The notes: a model not told the origin generated them from the letters alone. A DNA stretch of 64,000 nucleotides from Nocardia amamiensis (GCF_015477605.1 NZ_JADLQX010000002.1:368546-432545), one strand, 5' to 3'; shown: positions 8,715 to 17,159, counted from the stretch's first letter. Numbers and translations are program-made.

Positions 8715-9254
8715 TCAGATCGCGGCTGTGGTAAGCGCCTCCGTCGACTGCACGGCCTGGCCGACACCGGCCACGATGGCCGCGGCGCGCAGCGATTCGA
8801 AGATCACCTCGCGGGACACGCCCGCCTCGCGCAGCGTGTGCTCGTGCGCCTCCAGGCAGTGCGCGCAGCCGTTGATCGAGGAGACCGCGAACGACCAGAG
8901 CTCGAAGTCGGCCTTGTCGACGCCCGGCGAGCCGATGATCTGCATCCGCAGCCCGGCCCGCAGATCGTCGTAGCGGCCGCCGAGGAAAGCCTTGCCTCGG
9001 TAGAACACGTTGTTCATGCCCATGATCGAGGCGGCGCCGAGCGCGGCGTTGTACGCCTCCGCGGTCAGCACGTCGGCGGCGGCCTCGGCGATCTCGCGCA
9101 GCGTGGTCGTCGACCGGGTCGCGGCCGCCGACGCCAGCAGGGTGCCCCACAGCTGCTGTTCGTTCAGCACCGTGGTGCGCGCGATCGAGGACAGGTTGAG
9201 CTTGAGGTCCTTGGCGTACTCGGGAAGGGAGTTCTTCAGGTTCTCAATGCTCAT
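8715..9254 (-). CDS. ahpD: Alkyl hydroperoxide reductase AhpD
   Basis: Alkylhydroperoxidase with CxxC chemistry, 179 residues, cytoplasmic. In mycobacteria AhpD reduces AhpC through lipoamide/Lpd and adaptor proteins and has weak peroxidase activity itself. The catalytic pair is in [21 protein letters not shown] (at about residues 127-147), with the downstream histidines of the proton relay. It lies 94 nt after ahpC on the same strand and is closed by a perfect palindrome. Confidence 0.95.
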   Translation of the reverse strand: MSIENLKNSLPEYAKDLKLNLSSIARTTVLNEQQLWGTLLASAAATRSTTTLREIAEAAADVLTAEAYNAALGAASIMGMNNVFYRGKAFLGGRYDDLRAGLRMQIIGSPGVDKADFELWSFAVSSINGCAHCLEAHEHTLREAGVSREVIFESLRAAAIVAGVGQAVQSTEALTTAAI

Positions 9255-9348
9255 GCGGCGATTCCTCTGCTCAGTTCAGCCCCTGTGGGGCAGGTCGTTT
9301 CTCGGTGGTCAAGGTGGTGCACCGGAAACTACCGGTGCGCGAGGGTTT

Positions 9349-9936
9349 TCAGACGCTGGCCGCGAGCAGCTCACCGGCGTTGATGGTCGGATCGCCCTTC
9401 TTCCAGTTGCAGGCGCAGAGCTCGTCGGACTGCAGCGCGTCCAGCACCCGCAGCACCTCGTCGACGTTGCGGCCCACGGAACCGGCGGTGACCGAGACGA
9501 ACTGGATCTCGTTGTTCGGGTCGACGATGAAGGTGGCGCGGTCGGCGACGCCGTCGGCGTTGAGCACGCCGGTGGCCGTGGCCAATTCACGCTTCAGATC
9601 CGAGAGCATCGGGAAGGGGAGGGTCTTGAGGTCCTCGTGCTGCGCGCGCCACTGGAAGTGCACGAACTCGTTGTCCACCGACGCGCCGAGCACCTGCGCG
9701 TCCCGATCCTCGAATTCGTCGTTGAGCTTGCCGAACGCGGCGATCTCCGTCGGGCACACAAAGGTGAAGTCCTTGGGCCAGAAGAAGACGATCCGCCACT
9801 TGCCCGCGTGGTCGTCGCTGGTGATCCGGGTGAAGTAGTCGTCAGGCTGCTGAGCGTCGACCTTCGACAGATCACCGCCGATGACCGCGGTGAGGTTGTA
9901 TGCCGGGAATTGGTCGCCGATGGTCAGCAGGGCCAT
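9349..9936 (-). CDS. ahpC: Alkyl hydroperoxide reductase AhpC (peroxiredoxin)
   Basis: Typical peroxiredoxin, 195 residues from ATG 9936 (MALLTIGDQFPAY), the same length as the M. tuberculosis enzyme. A GAGGAG site lies 6 nt upstream of this ATG; in-frame ATGs at 9942 and 9975 are less likely. The peroxidatic cysteine is in FTFVCPTEIAAF, and the resolving pair in ELCACNWKKGD. It reduces organic peroxides, hydrogen peroxide and peroxynitrite, recycled by AhpD. It is divergent from oxyR, the usual arrangement in actinobacteria. Confidence 0.96.
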   Translation of the reverse strand: MALLTIGDQFPAYNLTAVIGGDLSKVDAQQPDDYFTRITSDDHAGKWRIVFFWPKDFTFVCPTEIAAFGKLNDEFEDRDAQVLGASVDNEFVHFQWRAQHEDLKTLPFPMLSDLKRELATATGVLNADGVADRATFIVDPNNEIQFVSVTAGSVGRNVDEVLRVLDALQSDELCACNWKKGDPTINAGELLAASV

Positions 9937-10022
9937 GCTCATCTCCTCGTCATGTTGGTTTGCTAGCGCATGCAAAAGCTCACCGGTGATCTTGCCGGAA
10001 GGCCCGATAAAAGGTAAAGGTG

Positions 10023-10042
10023 ATCAGTCGCACTAGACTGAT
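10023..10042. promoter_or_regulatory. Inverted repeat in the oxyR-ahpC intergenic region, probable OxyR site
   Basis: ATCAGTC (10023-10029) and GACTGAT (10036-10042) form a perfect 7-bp inverted repeat around a 6-nt spacer, directly before the oxyR GTG. A site here would let OxyR control itself and ahpC. A related dyad lies just inside oxyR (CTGATCAGACTTATCAG). Binding is inferred from position only. Confidence 0.55.
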
Positions 10043-10046
10043 AGGC

Positions 10047-10955
10047 GTGACTGATCAGACTTATCAGCCCACCCTGTCACAGCTGCGTGCGTTCGTAGCG
10101 GTCGCGGAATACCGCCATTTCGGCACCGCGGCCGCCCGGCTTCGTGTGAGCCAGCCCACGCTATCGCAGGCGCTCGCGGCGCTCGAACACGGGCTCGGCA
10201 TCCAGTTGATCGAGCGGAGTACCAGGCGTGTGCTGGTCACGGCCGCCGGAATGCGCTTGCTGCCCAAGGCGATGGCCACGCTGGAGGCCGCCGACCGCTT
10301 CGTCGCCTCGGCGACCGGCGACGGGCTCGGCGGCACCTTGCGGATGGGCATCATTCCGACCGTGGCGCCCTACGTGCTGCCCGGGCTGCTGCCCGAACTG
10401 CGCAAGCGGCTGCCCGCGCTGCGCCCGCAGATCATCGAAGACCAGACCGCCCGGCTGTTGGACGGGCTCCGCACGGGCGTCTTGGACATCGCGTTGCTGG
10501 CGGTTCCCACCGACCTGCCCGGCTTGGTCGAGATACCGCTCTACACCGAGGAATTCGTGCTGGTCACTCCGCGTGGCCACGAACTGGCCGGGCGTACGGA
10601 CCTGGCCGCGTCGGTGCTCGACGCCCAGCCGCTGCTGCTGCTGGACGAGGGGCACTGCCTGCGTGACCAGACCCTGGAGGCGTGCCGCTCGGCCGATGCC
10701 CACCCCGCCGCGGTCGGCGATACCAGGGCCGCCTCGCTGGCTACCGTGGTGCAGTGTGTCGCGGGCGGGCTCGGTGTGACCCTGATTCCGCAGATGGCCG
10801 TGGCGGCGGAAACAGCGGGCGGCGCACTGGATGTCGCGCATTTCGCGGACCCGGCGCCCGGCCGCACCATCGGCCTCGCGTTCCGTGCCTCCAGCGCCCG
10901 TGCCGACGACTATGAATACTTGGCCGCCATCATCCGCGCTCAGCGGCCGATGTAG
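10047..10955 (+). CDS. oxyR: Hydrogen-peroxide sensing LysR regulator OxyR
   Basis: LysR-type regulator, 302 residues from GTG 10047 ([20 protein letters not shown]). An N-terminal winged HTH covers residues about 8-65 ([20 protein letters not shown]). The redox cysteines are retained in [12 protein letters not shown], the counterpart of E. coli C199 and C208. It is intact, unlike the decayed oxyR of M. tuberculosis. Divergent from ahpC-ahpD, its expected target. Confidence 0.93.
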   Translation: MTDQTYQPTLSQLRAFVAVAEYRHFGTAAARLRVSQPTLSQALAALEHGLGIQLIERSTRRVLVTAAGMRLLPKAMATLEAADRFVASATGDGLGGTLRMGIIPTVAPYVLPGLLPELRKRLPALRPQIIEDQTARLLDGLRTGVLDIALLAVPTDLPGLVEIPLYTEEFVLVTPRGHELAGRTDLAASVLDAQPLLLLDEGHCLRDQTLEACRSADAHPAAVGDTRAASLATVVQCVAGGLGVTLIPQMAVAAETAGGALDVAHFADPAPGRTIGLAFRASSARADDYEYLAAIIRAQRPM

Positions 10956-11024
10956 GGATCGGACGCCCCTGCGTGGAGCGTGCGGGACAGGCACAGTGGG
11001 TAGCGGGTGAGAGGAGCGGTTGAC

Positions 11025-11492
11025 ATGGAATCGGCGGCGCTGGGCCCTGGGCGGCTGGGTGGTCTGTCCGGACTGGATCACGCGCTGTTCGTCTACGGCA
11101 CGCTGCAATTTCCCCAAGTGCTGGAGGTGCTGCTCGGCAGGATTCCGTCTCTCGAACCGGCCGAGCTGCCCGGCTGGCGCGCGGCGGCGCTGCCGAGGCG
11201 GATCTATCCCGGATTGGTCGTCGCGCCGGACGGACTGACCCGGGGTGCCGTGCTCGATGGTCTCACCGCGGCGGAATGGGCGATCCTGGACGCGTTCGAG
11301 GACGACGAATACGACCTGCGCCGCGTACTCGTCGGCGACCGGGTGGGTCCGGTGTGGACCTACGTCTGGACGGCGGCCGCCGATCCGGCTGACTGGCAAC
11401 GGGATCGGTTCGCCGCCGAGCATCTCGCGCATTTCGCCGCACGATCCGCGCGGTGGCGCTACGCTCCACCGGCCGCGGAAGGCGCAACGTGA
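11025..11492 (+). CDS. Gamma-glutamylcyclotransferase/AIG2-like family protein
   Basis: A 155-residue GGCT-like fold protein. The nucleotide-binding-like signature LFVYGTLQFP is at about 21-30, and the conserved acidic segment LDAFEDDEYDLRRV near residue 95 supplies the family's catalytic glutamate. Members cyclise gamma-glutamyl amines or are of unknown specificity. The ATG at 11025 is chosen over GTG 11007 because AGAGGAG at 11010-11016 is a good ribosome-binding site for it. Confidence 0.8.
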   Translation: MESAALGPGRLGGLSGLDHALFVYGTLQFPQVLEVLLGRIPSLEPAELPGWRAAALPRRIYPGLVVAPDGLTRGAVLDGLTAAEWAILDAFEDDEYDLRRVLVGDRVGPVWTYVWTAAADPADWQRDRFAAEHLAHFAARSARWRYAPPAAEGAT

Positions 11493-11526
11493 TACCTCGG
11501 CAGGGTTCGCGAGTTGCAATTTCAAG

Positions 11527-11538
11527 ACGACCGGTCGT
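11527..11538. promoter_or_regulatory. Palindromic TetR operator, copy 1
   Basis: ACGACCGGTCGT, a perfect 12-bp palindrome followed by ATAT, lies 11 nt before the TetR start codon. An identical palindrome in the same flanking context lies before the SDR at 12184-12195. This is the expected autoregulatory operator. Confidence 0.75.
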
Positions 11539-11549
11539 ATATTCAATCC

Positions 11550-12140
11550 ATGGCGCGACCGAGACGCAGTGAGGACACCCGGCGACTTCTGGTCGAGGAG
11601 GGTGCCGCCGGGTTCCTGACCAACGGCTACCACGGCACGGGGCTCAAGCAGATCCTGGACAAGGTCGGAGTGCCGAAGGGGTCGTTCTACAACTACTTCG
11701 ACAGCAAGGAGAGCTTCGGGCGCGCGATCATCGAGTATCACTCGCTGTGTGTCCAGCGCAATCTGACCGAGGCGTTCGGCGCCGCGCCGGATCCGGTGAG
11801 CGGGCTGCGGGCGTTCTTCGAACGGCTGATGGACGATTTCGTCGCGGCCGATTTCACCGGCGGCTGCCTCATCGCGAACCTGGGCGGCGAACTGGAAGGC
11901 AGTGAGCTGCTGCGGGAATCGCTGTCGGCCGCGTGGGGCGCTTGGCGCGACCGCGTCGCCGAGCAACTGGCAGACGGGCAGCGGCTCGGCATGATCCGCG
12001 ACGACATCGACGCCACCGAGCTGGCCGACCTGCTGCTCGAATCGTGGGAGGGGGCGGTGATCAGGATGAAGATCGATCGCACTCTCGCGCCGCTGCGCAA
12101 GTGCTTGGATCGCCTGCTCGGCGACTACTTCCTGCCCTGA
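11550..12140 (+). CDS. TetR family regulator (NemR/AcuR-like)
   Basis: A 196-residue TetR-family repressor. The HTH is GLKQILDKVGVPKGSFYNYF at residues about 31-50, followed by SKESFGRAIIEYHS, typical of the NemR/AcuR branch. A conserved cysteine in FTGGCLIANLGGEL sits in the ligand-domain position where NemR-type repressors carry a reactive cysteine, so electrophile sensing is possible. ATG 11550 (MARPRRSEDTRR) is chosen since upstream sequence is the operator. It probably represses itself and the SDR-tautomerase genes through the duplicated ACGACCGGTCGT site. Confidence 0.87.
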   Translation: MARPRRSEDTRRLLVEEGAAGFLTNGYHGTGLKQILDKVGVPKGSFYNYFDSKESFGRAIIEYHSLCVQRNLTEAFGAAPDPVSGLRAFFERLMDDFVAADFTGGCLIANLGGELEGSELLRESLSAAWGAWRDRVAEQLADGQRLGMIRDDIDATELADLLLESWEGAVIRMKIDRTLAPLRKCLDRLLGDYFLP

Positions 12141-12183
12141 GTCAGGGTTGTTCCGGCCGGCGCCTCCGATTACCCATTCCGAG

Positions 12184-12195
12184 ACGACCGGTCGT
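12184..12195. promoter_or_regulatory. Palindromic TetR operator, copy 2
   Basis: Second ACGACCGGTCGT, again with AG before and ATAT after, 21 nt upstream of the SDR start. With copy 1 it defines a small regulon of the preceding TetR protein. Confidence 0.75.
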
Positions 12196-12216
12196 ATATG
12201 AGAGAGAAGGAGAGAA

Positions 12217-12951
12217 ATGGCGAAGACGGTCATCGTGACCGGTTCCTCCAGTGGGATCGGCCGCGATATCGCACGCGCGTTCGTGGAACGCGGCGACAAC
12301 GTCGTGCTCAACGGGCGTGACACCGCCAAGCTTTCGCGGGTTGCCGCCGAACTCGCCGCGCCTGGGCAGGTGGCCACGGTGGCCGGCGACATCGGCGCGC
12401 CCGCGACGGGTGCCGCCTTGGTCCGATCCGCCGTCGAGCGGTTCGGCGGCGTGGACGTGCTGGTCAACAATGCGGGCATATTCGGGGCCAAACCCTTCGT
12501 GGACGTCACCGAGCCGGACCTGGACCGCTATTTGAACGGAAACCTCAAAGGCACCTACTTCACTACGCAGGCCGTGGTGCGACGGCTGCTGGAGCAGGCC
12601 ACCGGCGGCAGCATCGTGAACATCGGCACGGTCCTGATCGACCACGCCCTCCCCGGGCTGCCCGCGTCGGCAGCGCTGATCAGCAAGGGCGGCGTGCACG
12701 CGCTGACCACCAGCCTCGCCGCCGAACTCGCGGCCGACGGCATCCGGGTCAACGCGGTCGCGCCCGGCATCATCCGCACCCCGCTGTTCGGCGACGGCAA
12801 CGAAGCGGCATCAAGCAGGCTGGCCTTGCTCAATCGCATCGGCGAAGTCGCCGAAACCACCGCCGCCGTGCTGTATCTCGCCGACGCCGCTTTCACCACC
12901 GGACACATCTTCCCCGTCGACGGCGGGTTCATCTCGGGAAGGGCAGCCTGA
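12217..12951 (+). CDS. Short-chain dehydrogenase/reductase lacking the catalytic tyrosine
   Basis: Rossmann-fold SDR, 244 residues. The cofactor motif TGSSSGIG (9-15) and NNAG (84-87) are intact. In the active site, the residue four before Lys157 is Ala153 in SAALISKGG instead of the Tyr of YxxxK, and the usual catalytic serine is Thr138. The classical Ser-Tyr-Lys triad is therefore incomplete; the protein may bind NAD(P) without standard dehydrogenase activity or use another residue. A strong AGAGAAGGAGAG site precedes ATG 12217. Its TGA shares a base with the ATG of the next gene. Confidence 0.85.
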   Translation: MAKTVIVTGSSSGIGRDIARAFVERGDNVVLNGRDTAKLSRVAAELAAPGQVATVAGDIGAPATGAALVRSAVERFGGVDVLVNNAGIFGAKPFVDVTEPDLDRYLNGNLKGTYFTTQAVVRRLLEQATGGSIVNIGTVLIDHALPGLPASAALISKGGVHALTTSLAAELAADGIRVNAVAPGIIRTPLFGDGNEAASSRLALLNRIGEVAETTAAVLYLADAAFTTGHIFPVDGGFISGRAA

Positions 12952-13154
12952 TGCCATACGTGAACATCAAAGTGACCGACGAGGGTGTAACCCGCGAGGA
13001 GAAGGCGCGACTGATCAAGGGCGTGACCGATCTGCTGCACGACGTGCTCGGCAAGGCACCGGCGAGCACCTTCGTCGTCATCGACGAGGTTGCGCTGTCG
13101 GACTGGGGCGTCGGCGGGATGAACGTCGAAGAGTGGCGCAAGCTGCCATCCTGA
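12951..13154 (+). CDS. 4-oxalocrotonate tautomerase family protein
   Basis: A 67-residue tautomerase-superfamily subunit. Met removal would expose the catalytic Pro1 (MPYVNIKVTDEGVTREEK). Length and the ASTFVVIDEV segment fit the 4-OT/DmpI group, which works as hexamers on enol/keto tautomers or as a promiscuous Michael-addition enzyme. It overlaps the SDR stop by one base, so the TetR-SDR-tautomerase set forms one regulated unit, plausibly for an aldehyde, quinone or unsaturated acid. Confidence 0.87.
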   Translation: MPYVNIKVTDEGVTREEKARLIKGVTDLLHDVLGKAPASTFVVIDEVALSDWGVGGMNVEEWRKLPS

Positions 13155-13315
13155 ACCGCGAAAGAGATTACCGCGCGGTATGATTCGGGCGTCGCCGAGC
13201 TCGTGCTGAGCAGTGGCGCCCGAACTCGGCCCACAAGTCATACCGAGGCCGTTGCGTTTCCATCGGTGTCCGAGATCCTGGTACGACCGACACAGCTCGA
13301 CGGAGGGGAGCTGCG

Positions 13316-14695
13316 ATGCCATCGCTGCTGGAAATCTCGACCCACTTCTTTCTGCAAATCGTGGTCATCCTGGTGACCTACCGACTGCTCTGGCCCCTCT
13401 TCCGGCGCCTGGGGCAAGTGCAAGTGGTCGCCATCATGATTGCGGGCTTCCTGCTCGGGCCATCGGTGCTCGGCTGGGCGTGGCCGCAGGCGCAAGAGTG
13501 GCTGTTCCCGACGAAGCTCGCGATCGGAGGCACGAGCATCGTCCACCCGAATCTGACCGCCATCTACGTGGTCGGCCAGATCGGATTGGTGCTGTATATG
13601 TTCCTGGTCGGCAGCTCGTTCCAGCTCGACATCTTCGGCAAGCACCTGCGCCAAGCGGGGGCCACCTCGGCGACCGGCGTCGCGGTGCCGATGGTGCTCG
13701 GCGGCGCGGTCGGCTGGTGGATGGCCGTGCAGGGCGGATTCTTCACCGACGGGGTGGCCGACTGGCAAGGCGCGCTTTTCCTCGCGGCCGCCGTCGCGGT
13801 CACCGCTTTCCCGATCCTGGCCTGGATCGTCTACGACTCCGGACTGATGAACACCAGGCTCGGCACGATGTCGCTGGCCGTAGCGGCCGTCGACGACGCG
13901 TGCGCGTGGGTGCTGCTGGCCGTGGTCGTCGCGACGGCGAAGGACAGCCCGGGCGGTGTCTACCTCGCGGTCGGCGGCGGGCTGGCCTACCTGCTGTTCA
14001 TGGTGTTCGTCGCCCGCCGGTGGCTGGCGCGGCTGGAGACCTGGACGCCGCGGCGCGGTGACCGCGAACGCGCGGGCGGACTGCCGGTCGGTCAGTTGAC
14101 CGTGGTCCTGCTGGTGGTGCTGCTGGCCGCCAGTGTCACCGACTTCGTCGGAATCCATTCCGTGCTCGGCGCTTTCGTCGCCGGTCTCGTCATGCCCCGC
14201 GGCGAGCTGCTGGACCGGATCCGGGACCGCTTCGAGCCACTGGTCGGATACCTGCTGCTCCCCGCCTTCTTCATCTACACCGGCCTGAACACGAAGCTGA
14301 GCCTCATCTTCGAGCCGAAGGTGCTGGTGATGACCGTGGTGGTGCTGGTGGTGTCGTTCGCGGGCAAGTTCGGCGCGGTCGGGCTGGTCGCCCGCTCCCA
14401 GGGCATGGGCTGGCGGGAGGCGGGGGCCATGGGCGCGCTGTCCAACGCGCGCGGGCTGATGGAGCTGGTGTTGCTCAATGTCGGGTTGTCGGCGGGGCTG
14501 ATCACGCCCGAGCTGTACACCGTGCTCGCGATCATGACGACGGTCACCACCTTCGTCGCCACCCCGCTGCAGCGGATGTTCGAGCGCAGCGCGTGGAAGA
14601 ACGGCATGGTGTTCGGGCCCAGCGGCGAGGAGCCGAAGGGGAGCACACCACCCGAGCAGCCGGAACTGCCGTCCGTGGACTCGGCCCGAGTCTGA
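13316..14695 (+). CDS. Cation:proton antiporter, CPA2 family
   Basis: Monovalent cation/H+ antiporter with about 12 hydrophobic segments, 459 residues. VVAIMIAGFLLGPSVLG (about 36-52) matches the first conserved CPA2 helix, and VAAVDDACAW (about 190-199) contains the aspartate pair near the ion-binding site. FFIYTGLNTKLSL matches the late conserved helix. There is no TrkA-N or TrkA-C domain; the C-terminal tail is Pro/Glu-rich. GGAGGGGAG precedes ATG 13316. It is monocistronic and followed by a strong bidirectional terminator. Confidence 0.88.
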   Translation: MPSLLEISTHFFLQIVVILVTYRLLWPLFRRLGQVQVVAIMIAGFLLGPSVLGWAWPQAQEWLFPTKLAIGGTSIVHPNLTAIYVVGQIGLVLYMFLVGSSFQLDIFGKHLRQAGATSATGVAVPMVLGGAVGWWMAVQGGFFTDGVADWQGALFLAAAVAVTAFPILAWIVYDSGLMNTRLGTMSLAVAAVDDACAWVLLAVVVATAKDSPGGVYLAVGGGLAYLLFMVFVARRWLARLETWTPRRGDRERAGGLPVGQLTVVLLVVLLAASVTDFVGIHSVLGAFVAGLVMPRGELLDRIRDRFEPLVGYLLLPAFFIYTGLNTKLSLIFEPKVLVMTVVVLVVSFAGKFGAVGLVARSQGMGWREAGAMGALSNARGLMELVLLNVGLSAGLITPELYTVLAIMTTVTTFVATPLQRMFERSAWKNGMVFGPSGEEPKGSTPPEQPELPSVDSARV

Positions 14696-14710
14696 CACCG
14701 CCCGGATAGG

Positions 14711-14743
14711 CCGAACGCGCCGGATTCCGACCGGCGCGTTCGG
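14711..14743. terminator. Bidirectional intrinsic terminator
   Basis: 13-bp perfect stem CCGAACGCGCCGG / CCGGCGCGTTCGG with a 7-nt loop, between the convergent antiporter and speDE genes, serving both. Confidence 0.85.
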
Positions 14744-14754
14744 AGTCGATCTGC

Positions 14755-15969
14755 CTACACCCGCAGCGCGTGCGGTTCGATCGCGCCGCGCACCAGCGCC
14801 CGCGCGTCGATGGTCTCGGCCTTGTACGGCAGCAGAGCCAGACGATCGGTCATGCCCTCGACCGGGTCGTCGATCCTGTCGACCAGGCCGAAAAGGAACG
14901 ACCACTCGTGCTCGTCGCTGCCGTAGTGCACGACGGTGCCGAACTGCTCGTGGAAACGCTGCCAGGACCGCTTCAGCGTCTCGTTGCGCCACATGGTCGC
15001 GCATCCGGCTTGCGCGCTCAGCACGCCGCCGGGCGCGAGCAACGCACGACATCGGGACAGGAACTCCGCCTCGTAGAGCCGGTTGTGCTGCGCATCCTCG
15101 ACGCGCTCGTCCGGCAGGTCGATCACGATGACGTCGTAGCGGGTGCCGGCTTGGGCCGCCGAGGCGAGGAAATCCCAGCCGTCGGCGTAGTGCACCGTGA
15201 TCGGCCCCTCGCCCTTGACCGCGGCGTCCAGCTCGGCACTGGTGTAGCCGTAGGGCAGGTGCTGCGCGCACAGTTCGACCTCGAGCTGGTCGATGTCGAC
15301 GTGATCGACGTGGGTGGCGCCTGCGGCGACCGACATCTGGCTGGCCACACCTTCGCCGGAGCCGATGATGAGCACGTTGTCCAGCTTCTCGGCCAGCGTG
15401 AAGGCCGGCACCATCATCGCCTCGTGGTAGGTCAGCTGCGAGAACTCGGTGGACTGGCGGTCGTCGTCGGAGAACAGGCTGATGCCTTGCTCGGTCCGCG
15501 CGATGACCATGTGCTGGAACGGCGTGTGTGTGTCGACGATCACTTCGTGCAGGTCCCAGATGCGGGTCAGTCCCGCGCCGACCGGTTCCTCGATCCGCTG
15601 GCTGCCGTGTCCCCTGCGGATTACCTGCATGCGAACATCCTTCGGGGACAACGCATCCCGGAGCAGCTCGACCGCTTTGGACGCTCCCGCGCCGATGCTG
15701 CCGCAGGTGAAGACGTCGACGAAGATGTCGCCGGACTCCGGATAAGTGTGAATCGAGGCGTGGGACTCCGACAACAGCGCGAGGACGGTCACCCCCTGCG
15801 GTTCGAACTTCTTGTGTACGACATCGCAGATGGTGACGCCCGCCGCGATCAGAGACTCACGCAACGCCGATTCGAGTCGTTCGAGATCGTCGCAGAGGGC
15901 TGCGTCGACACCACCGAACTCGGCCAGCACGTGCCAGCCGGTGAATTCCGCCGTCATGGGCAAACTCAC
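14755..15969 (-). CDS. speDE: S-adenosylmethionine decarboxylase-spermidine synthase fusion
   Basis: Two polyamine enzymes in one 404-residue chain. Residues about 1-120 are a prokaryotic AdoMet decarboxylase proenzyme: LLSESHASIHTYPESGDIFV contains the E68-S69 autocleavage site that makes the pyruvoyl group, with His74 and Cys89 (FTCG). Residues about 130-400 are spermidine-synthase-like: STEFSQLTYHEAMMVPAF, the AdoMet loop IIGSGEGVASQ, acidic VDID, and VIVIDLPDERVED where the catalytic Asp is expected. Self-cleavage would leave a small beta subunit and an alpha subunit carrying SpeE. GTG 15969 overlaps the decarboxylase stop upstream by 4 nt (GTGA); ATG at 15957 is possible. Confidence 0.93.
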   Translation of the reverse strand: MSLPMTAEFTGWHVLAEFGGVDAALCDDLERLESALRESLIAAGVTICDVVHKKFEPQGVTVLALLSESHASIHTYPESGDIFVDVFTCGSIGAGASKAVELLRDALSPKDVRMQVIRRGHGSQRIEEPVGAGLTRIWDLHEVIVDTHTPFQHMVIARTEQGISLFSDDDRQSTEFSQLTYHEAMMVPAFTLAEKLDNVLIIGSGEGVASQMSVAAGATHVDHVDIDQLEVELCAQHLPYGYTSAELDAAVKGEGPITVHYADGWDFLASAAQAGTRYDVIVIDLPDERVEDAQHNRLYEAEFLSRCRALLAPGGVLSAQAGCATMWRNETLKRSWQRFHEQFGTVVHYGSDEHEWSFLFGLVDRIDDPVEGMTDRLALLPYKAETIDARALVRGAIEPHALRV

Positions 15970-17078
15970 TCTCGCTCAGCGCCCGAGACATGAACGGTCA
16001 AGGGCGGAAAACCATTGAAGGACACCGACGAATAGCTCGCGGTATAGGCGCCGGTGTCGGGGATTCGAATGCGATCACCGGCTCGCAACGTGGTCGGTAG
16101 GAGGACTCGCGTGCGTTGATACAGTACATCGTCGCCGTCGCAGGTCGGACCGGCTACCACCGCCTCGTCGACGGGGTCGCCGTCCCGGTCGGTGCAGAAC
16201 CGGTAGGCGATGTACTCGTTCTCGGTCTCGGCCATGCCGTTGTAGCGGCCGATGTCGAGATACACCCAGCGTCGTCCGTCCGGCGCGGTGCGGACGCCGA
16301 CGACCTCGGCGTGAATCATGCCCGCCGAACCGACCAGCGCCCGGCCTGGTTCGACGACCAATCCGGTTGTCCCGGAAAGGAATTCGGCTGCGGCGTGGTT
16401 CACCACCGCGGCGATCTCACCCAGTGCGGGCGCGGAGTCGGCGTAGGAGATCGGCAGCCCACCGCCGATGTTCACCCAGCCGACCGGAATGTCCTTGTCC
16501 GCCAATGCTTCCACGATCCGGCCCGCCTGTTCGATGCCGATCCGCCACGCGGTGGGGTCCAGTTGCTGGGAGCCGACGTGGAAGTACGGCCCGGCGACGA
16601 CCAGTCCGAGGTCCCTGGCCCGGACCAGCAGCCGCAACGCCTCGCCCGGGGCGCAGCCGAACTTCGTGCCGAACGGCGTACGCGACTCGGGCGCCGAGGC
16701 GAGGAAGCGGCACTCCACCTCGGAGCCGGGCGCGTGCTCGACGATGCGCAGCAGGTCGTCTTCGGTGTCGAAGGCGAAGCGGCGCACCCCCAGGGCATAG
16801 GCCCGGGCGATGTGGGCGGCCTTCTTGATCGGGTTGCCGTAGCACAAGCGTTCCGGCGCCACCCCGAGCCCGAGGCACAGGTCGATCTCGCCGATGCTGG
16901 CGACGTCGAACTCCGCGCCCTCCTCGTCGAGCAGGCGCACGATCTCCGGCACCGGGCTCGCCTTGACAGCGAACCGGATCCTCGTCGCGGCCCGGTCCGC
17001 GGACAGGGCGGCATCGAGCGCGCGGTAGTTCTCGCGGACACGCTCGGGATGGATGACAAGGTACGGCGATTCGGGCAT
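15966..17078 (-). CDS. Ornithine/diaminopimelate-type PLP decarboxylase (probable ornithine decarboxylase)
   Basis: Alanine-racemase-fold (fold type III) PLP decarboxylase, 370 residues, the size of short ornithine decarboxylases. PLP lysine is K39 in RFAVKASPVPEI. HVGSQ, GGGLP and EPGRALVGSAG form the cofactor pocket, and the partner-subunit cysteine is in VVAGPTCDGDDVLY, as in ornithine decarboxylases. It would make putrescine for the following SpeDE. Lysine or other amino acids are possible substrates, since this family shifts specificity easily. Coupled to speDE by a GTGA overlap. Confidence 0.88.
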   Translation of the reverse strand: MPESPYLVIHPERVRENYRALDAALSADRAATRIRFAVKASPVPEIVRLLDEEGAEFDVASIGEIDLCLGLGVAPERLCYGNPIKKAAHIARAYALGVRRFAFDTEDDLLRIVEHAPGSEVECRFLASAPESRTPFGTKFGCAPGEALRLLVRARDLGLVVAGPYFHVGSQQLDPTAWRIGIEQAGRIVEALADKDIPVGWVNIGGGLPISYADSAPALGEIAAVVNHAAAEFLSGTTGLVVEPGRALVGSAGMIHAEVVGVRTAPDGRRWVYLDIGRYNGMAETENEYIAYRFCTDRDGDPVDEAVVAGPTCDGDDVLYQRTRVLLPTTLRAGDRIRIPDTGAYTASYSSVSFNGFPPLTVHVSGAERE

Positions 17079-17135
17079 AGTTGATCTTTCGCTTGGGCAG
17101 CGGGGGAGAGAGTATCAGCGGCCCCTACCCAGAAA

Positions 17136-17159
17136 CGAATCCGTCAAACCTTGGATTCG
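17136..17159. promoter_or_regulatory. Inverted repeat upstream of the polyamine operon
   Basis: CGAATCC (17136-17142) and GGATTCG (17153-17159) form a perfect 7-bp dyad, 58 nt upstream of the decarboxylase start and overlapping a TTGACG-like -35 on the minus strand. It could be an operator or a leader hairpin. Confidence 0.35.

Noticed and set aside
10161..12509. 782-codon minus-strand open frame
   Set aside because: It runs antisense across oxyR, the GGCT and TetR genes, all of which have clear domains and start signals.
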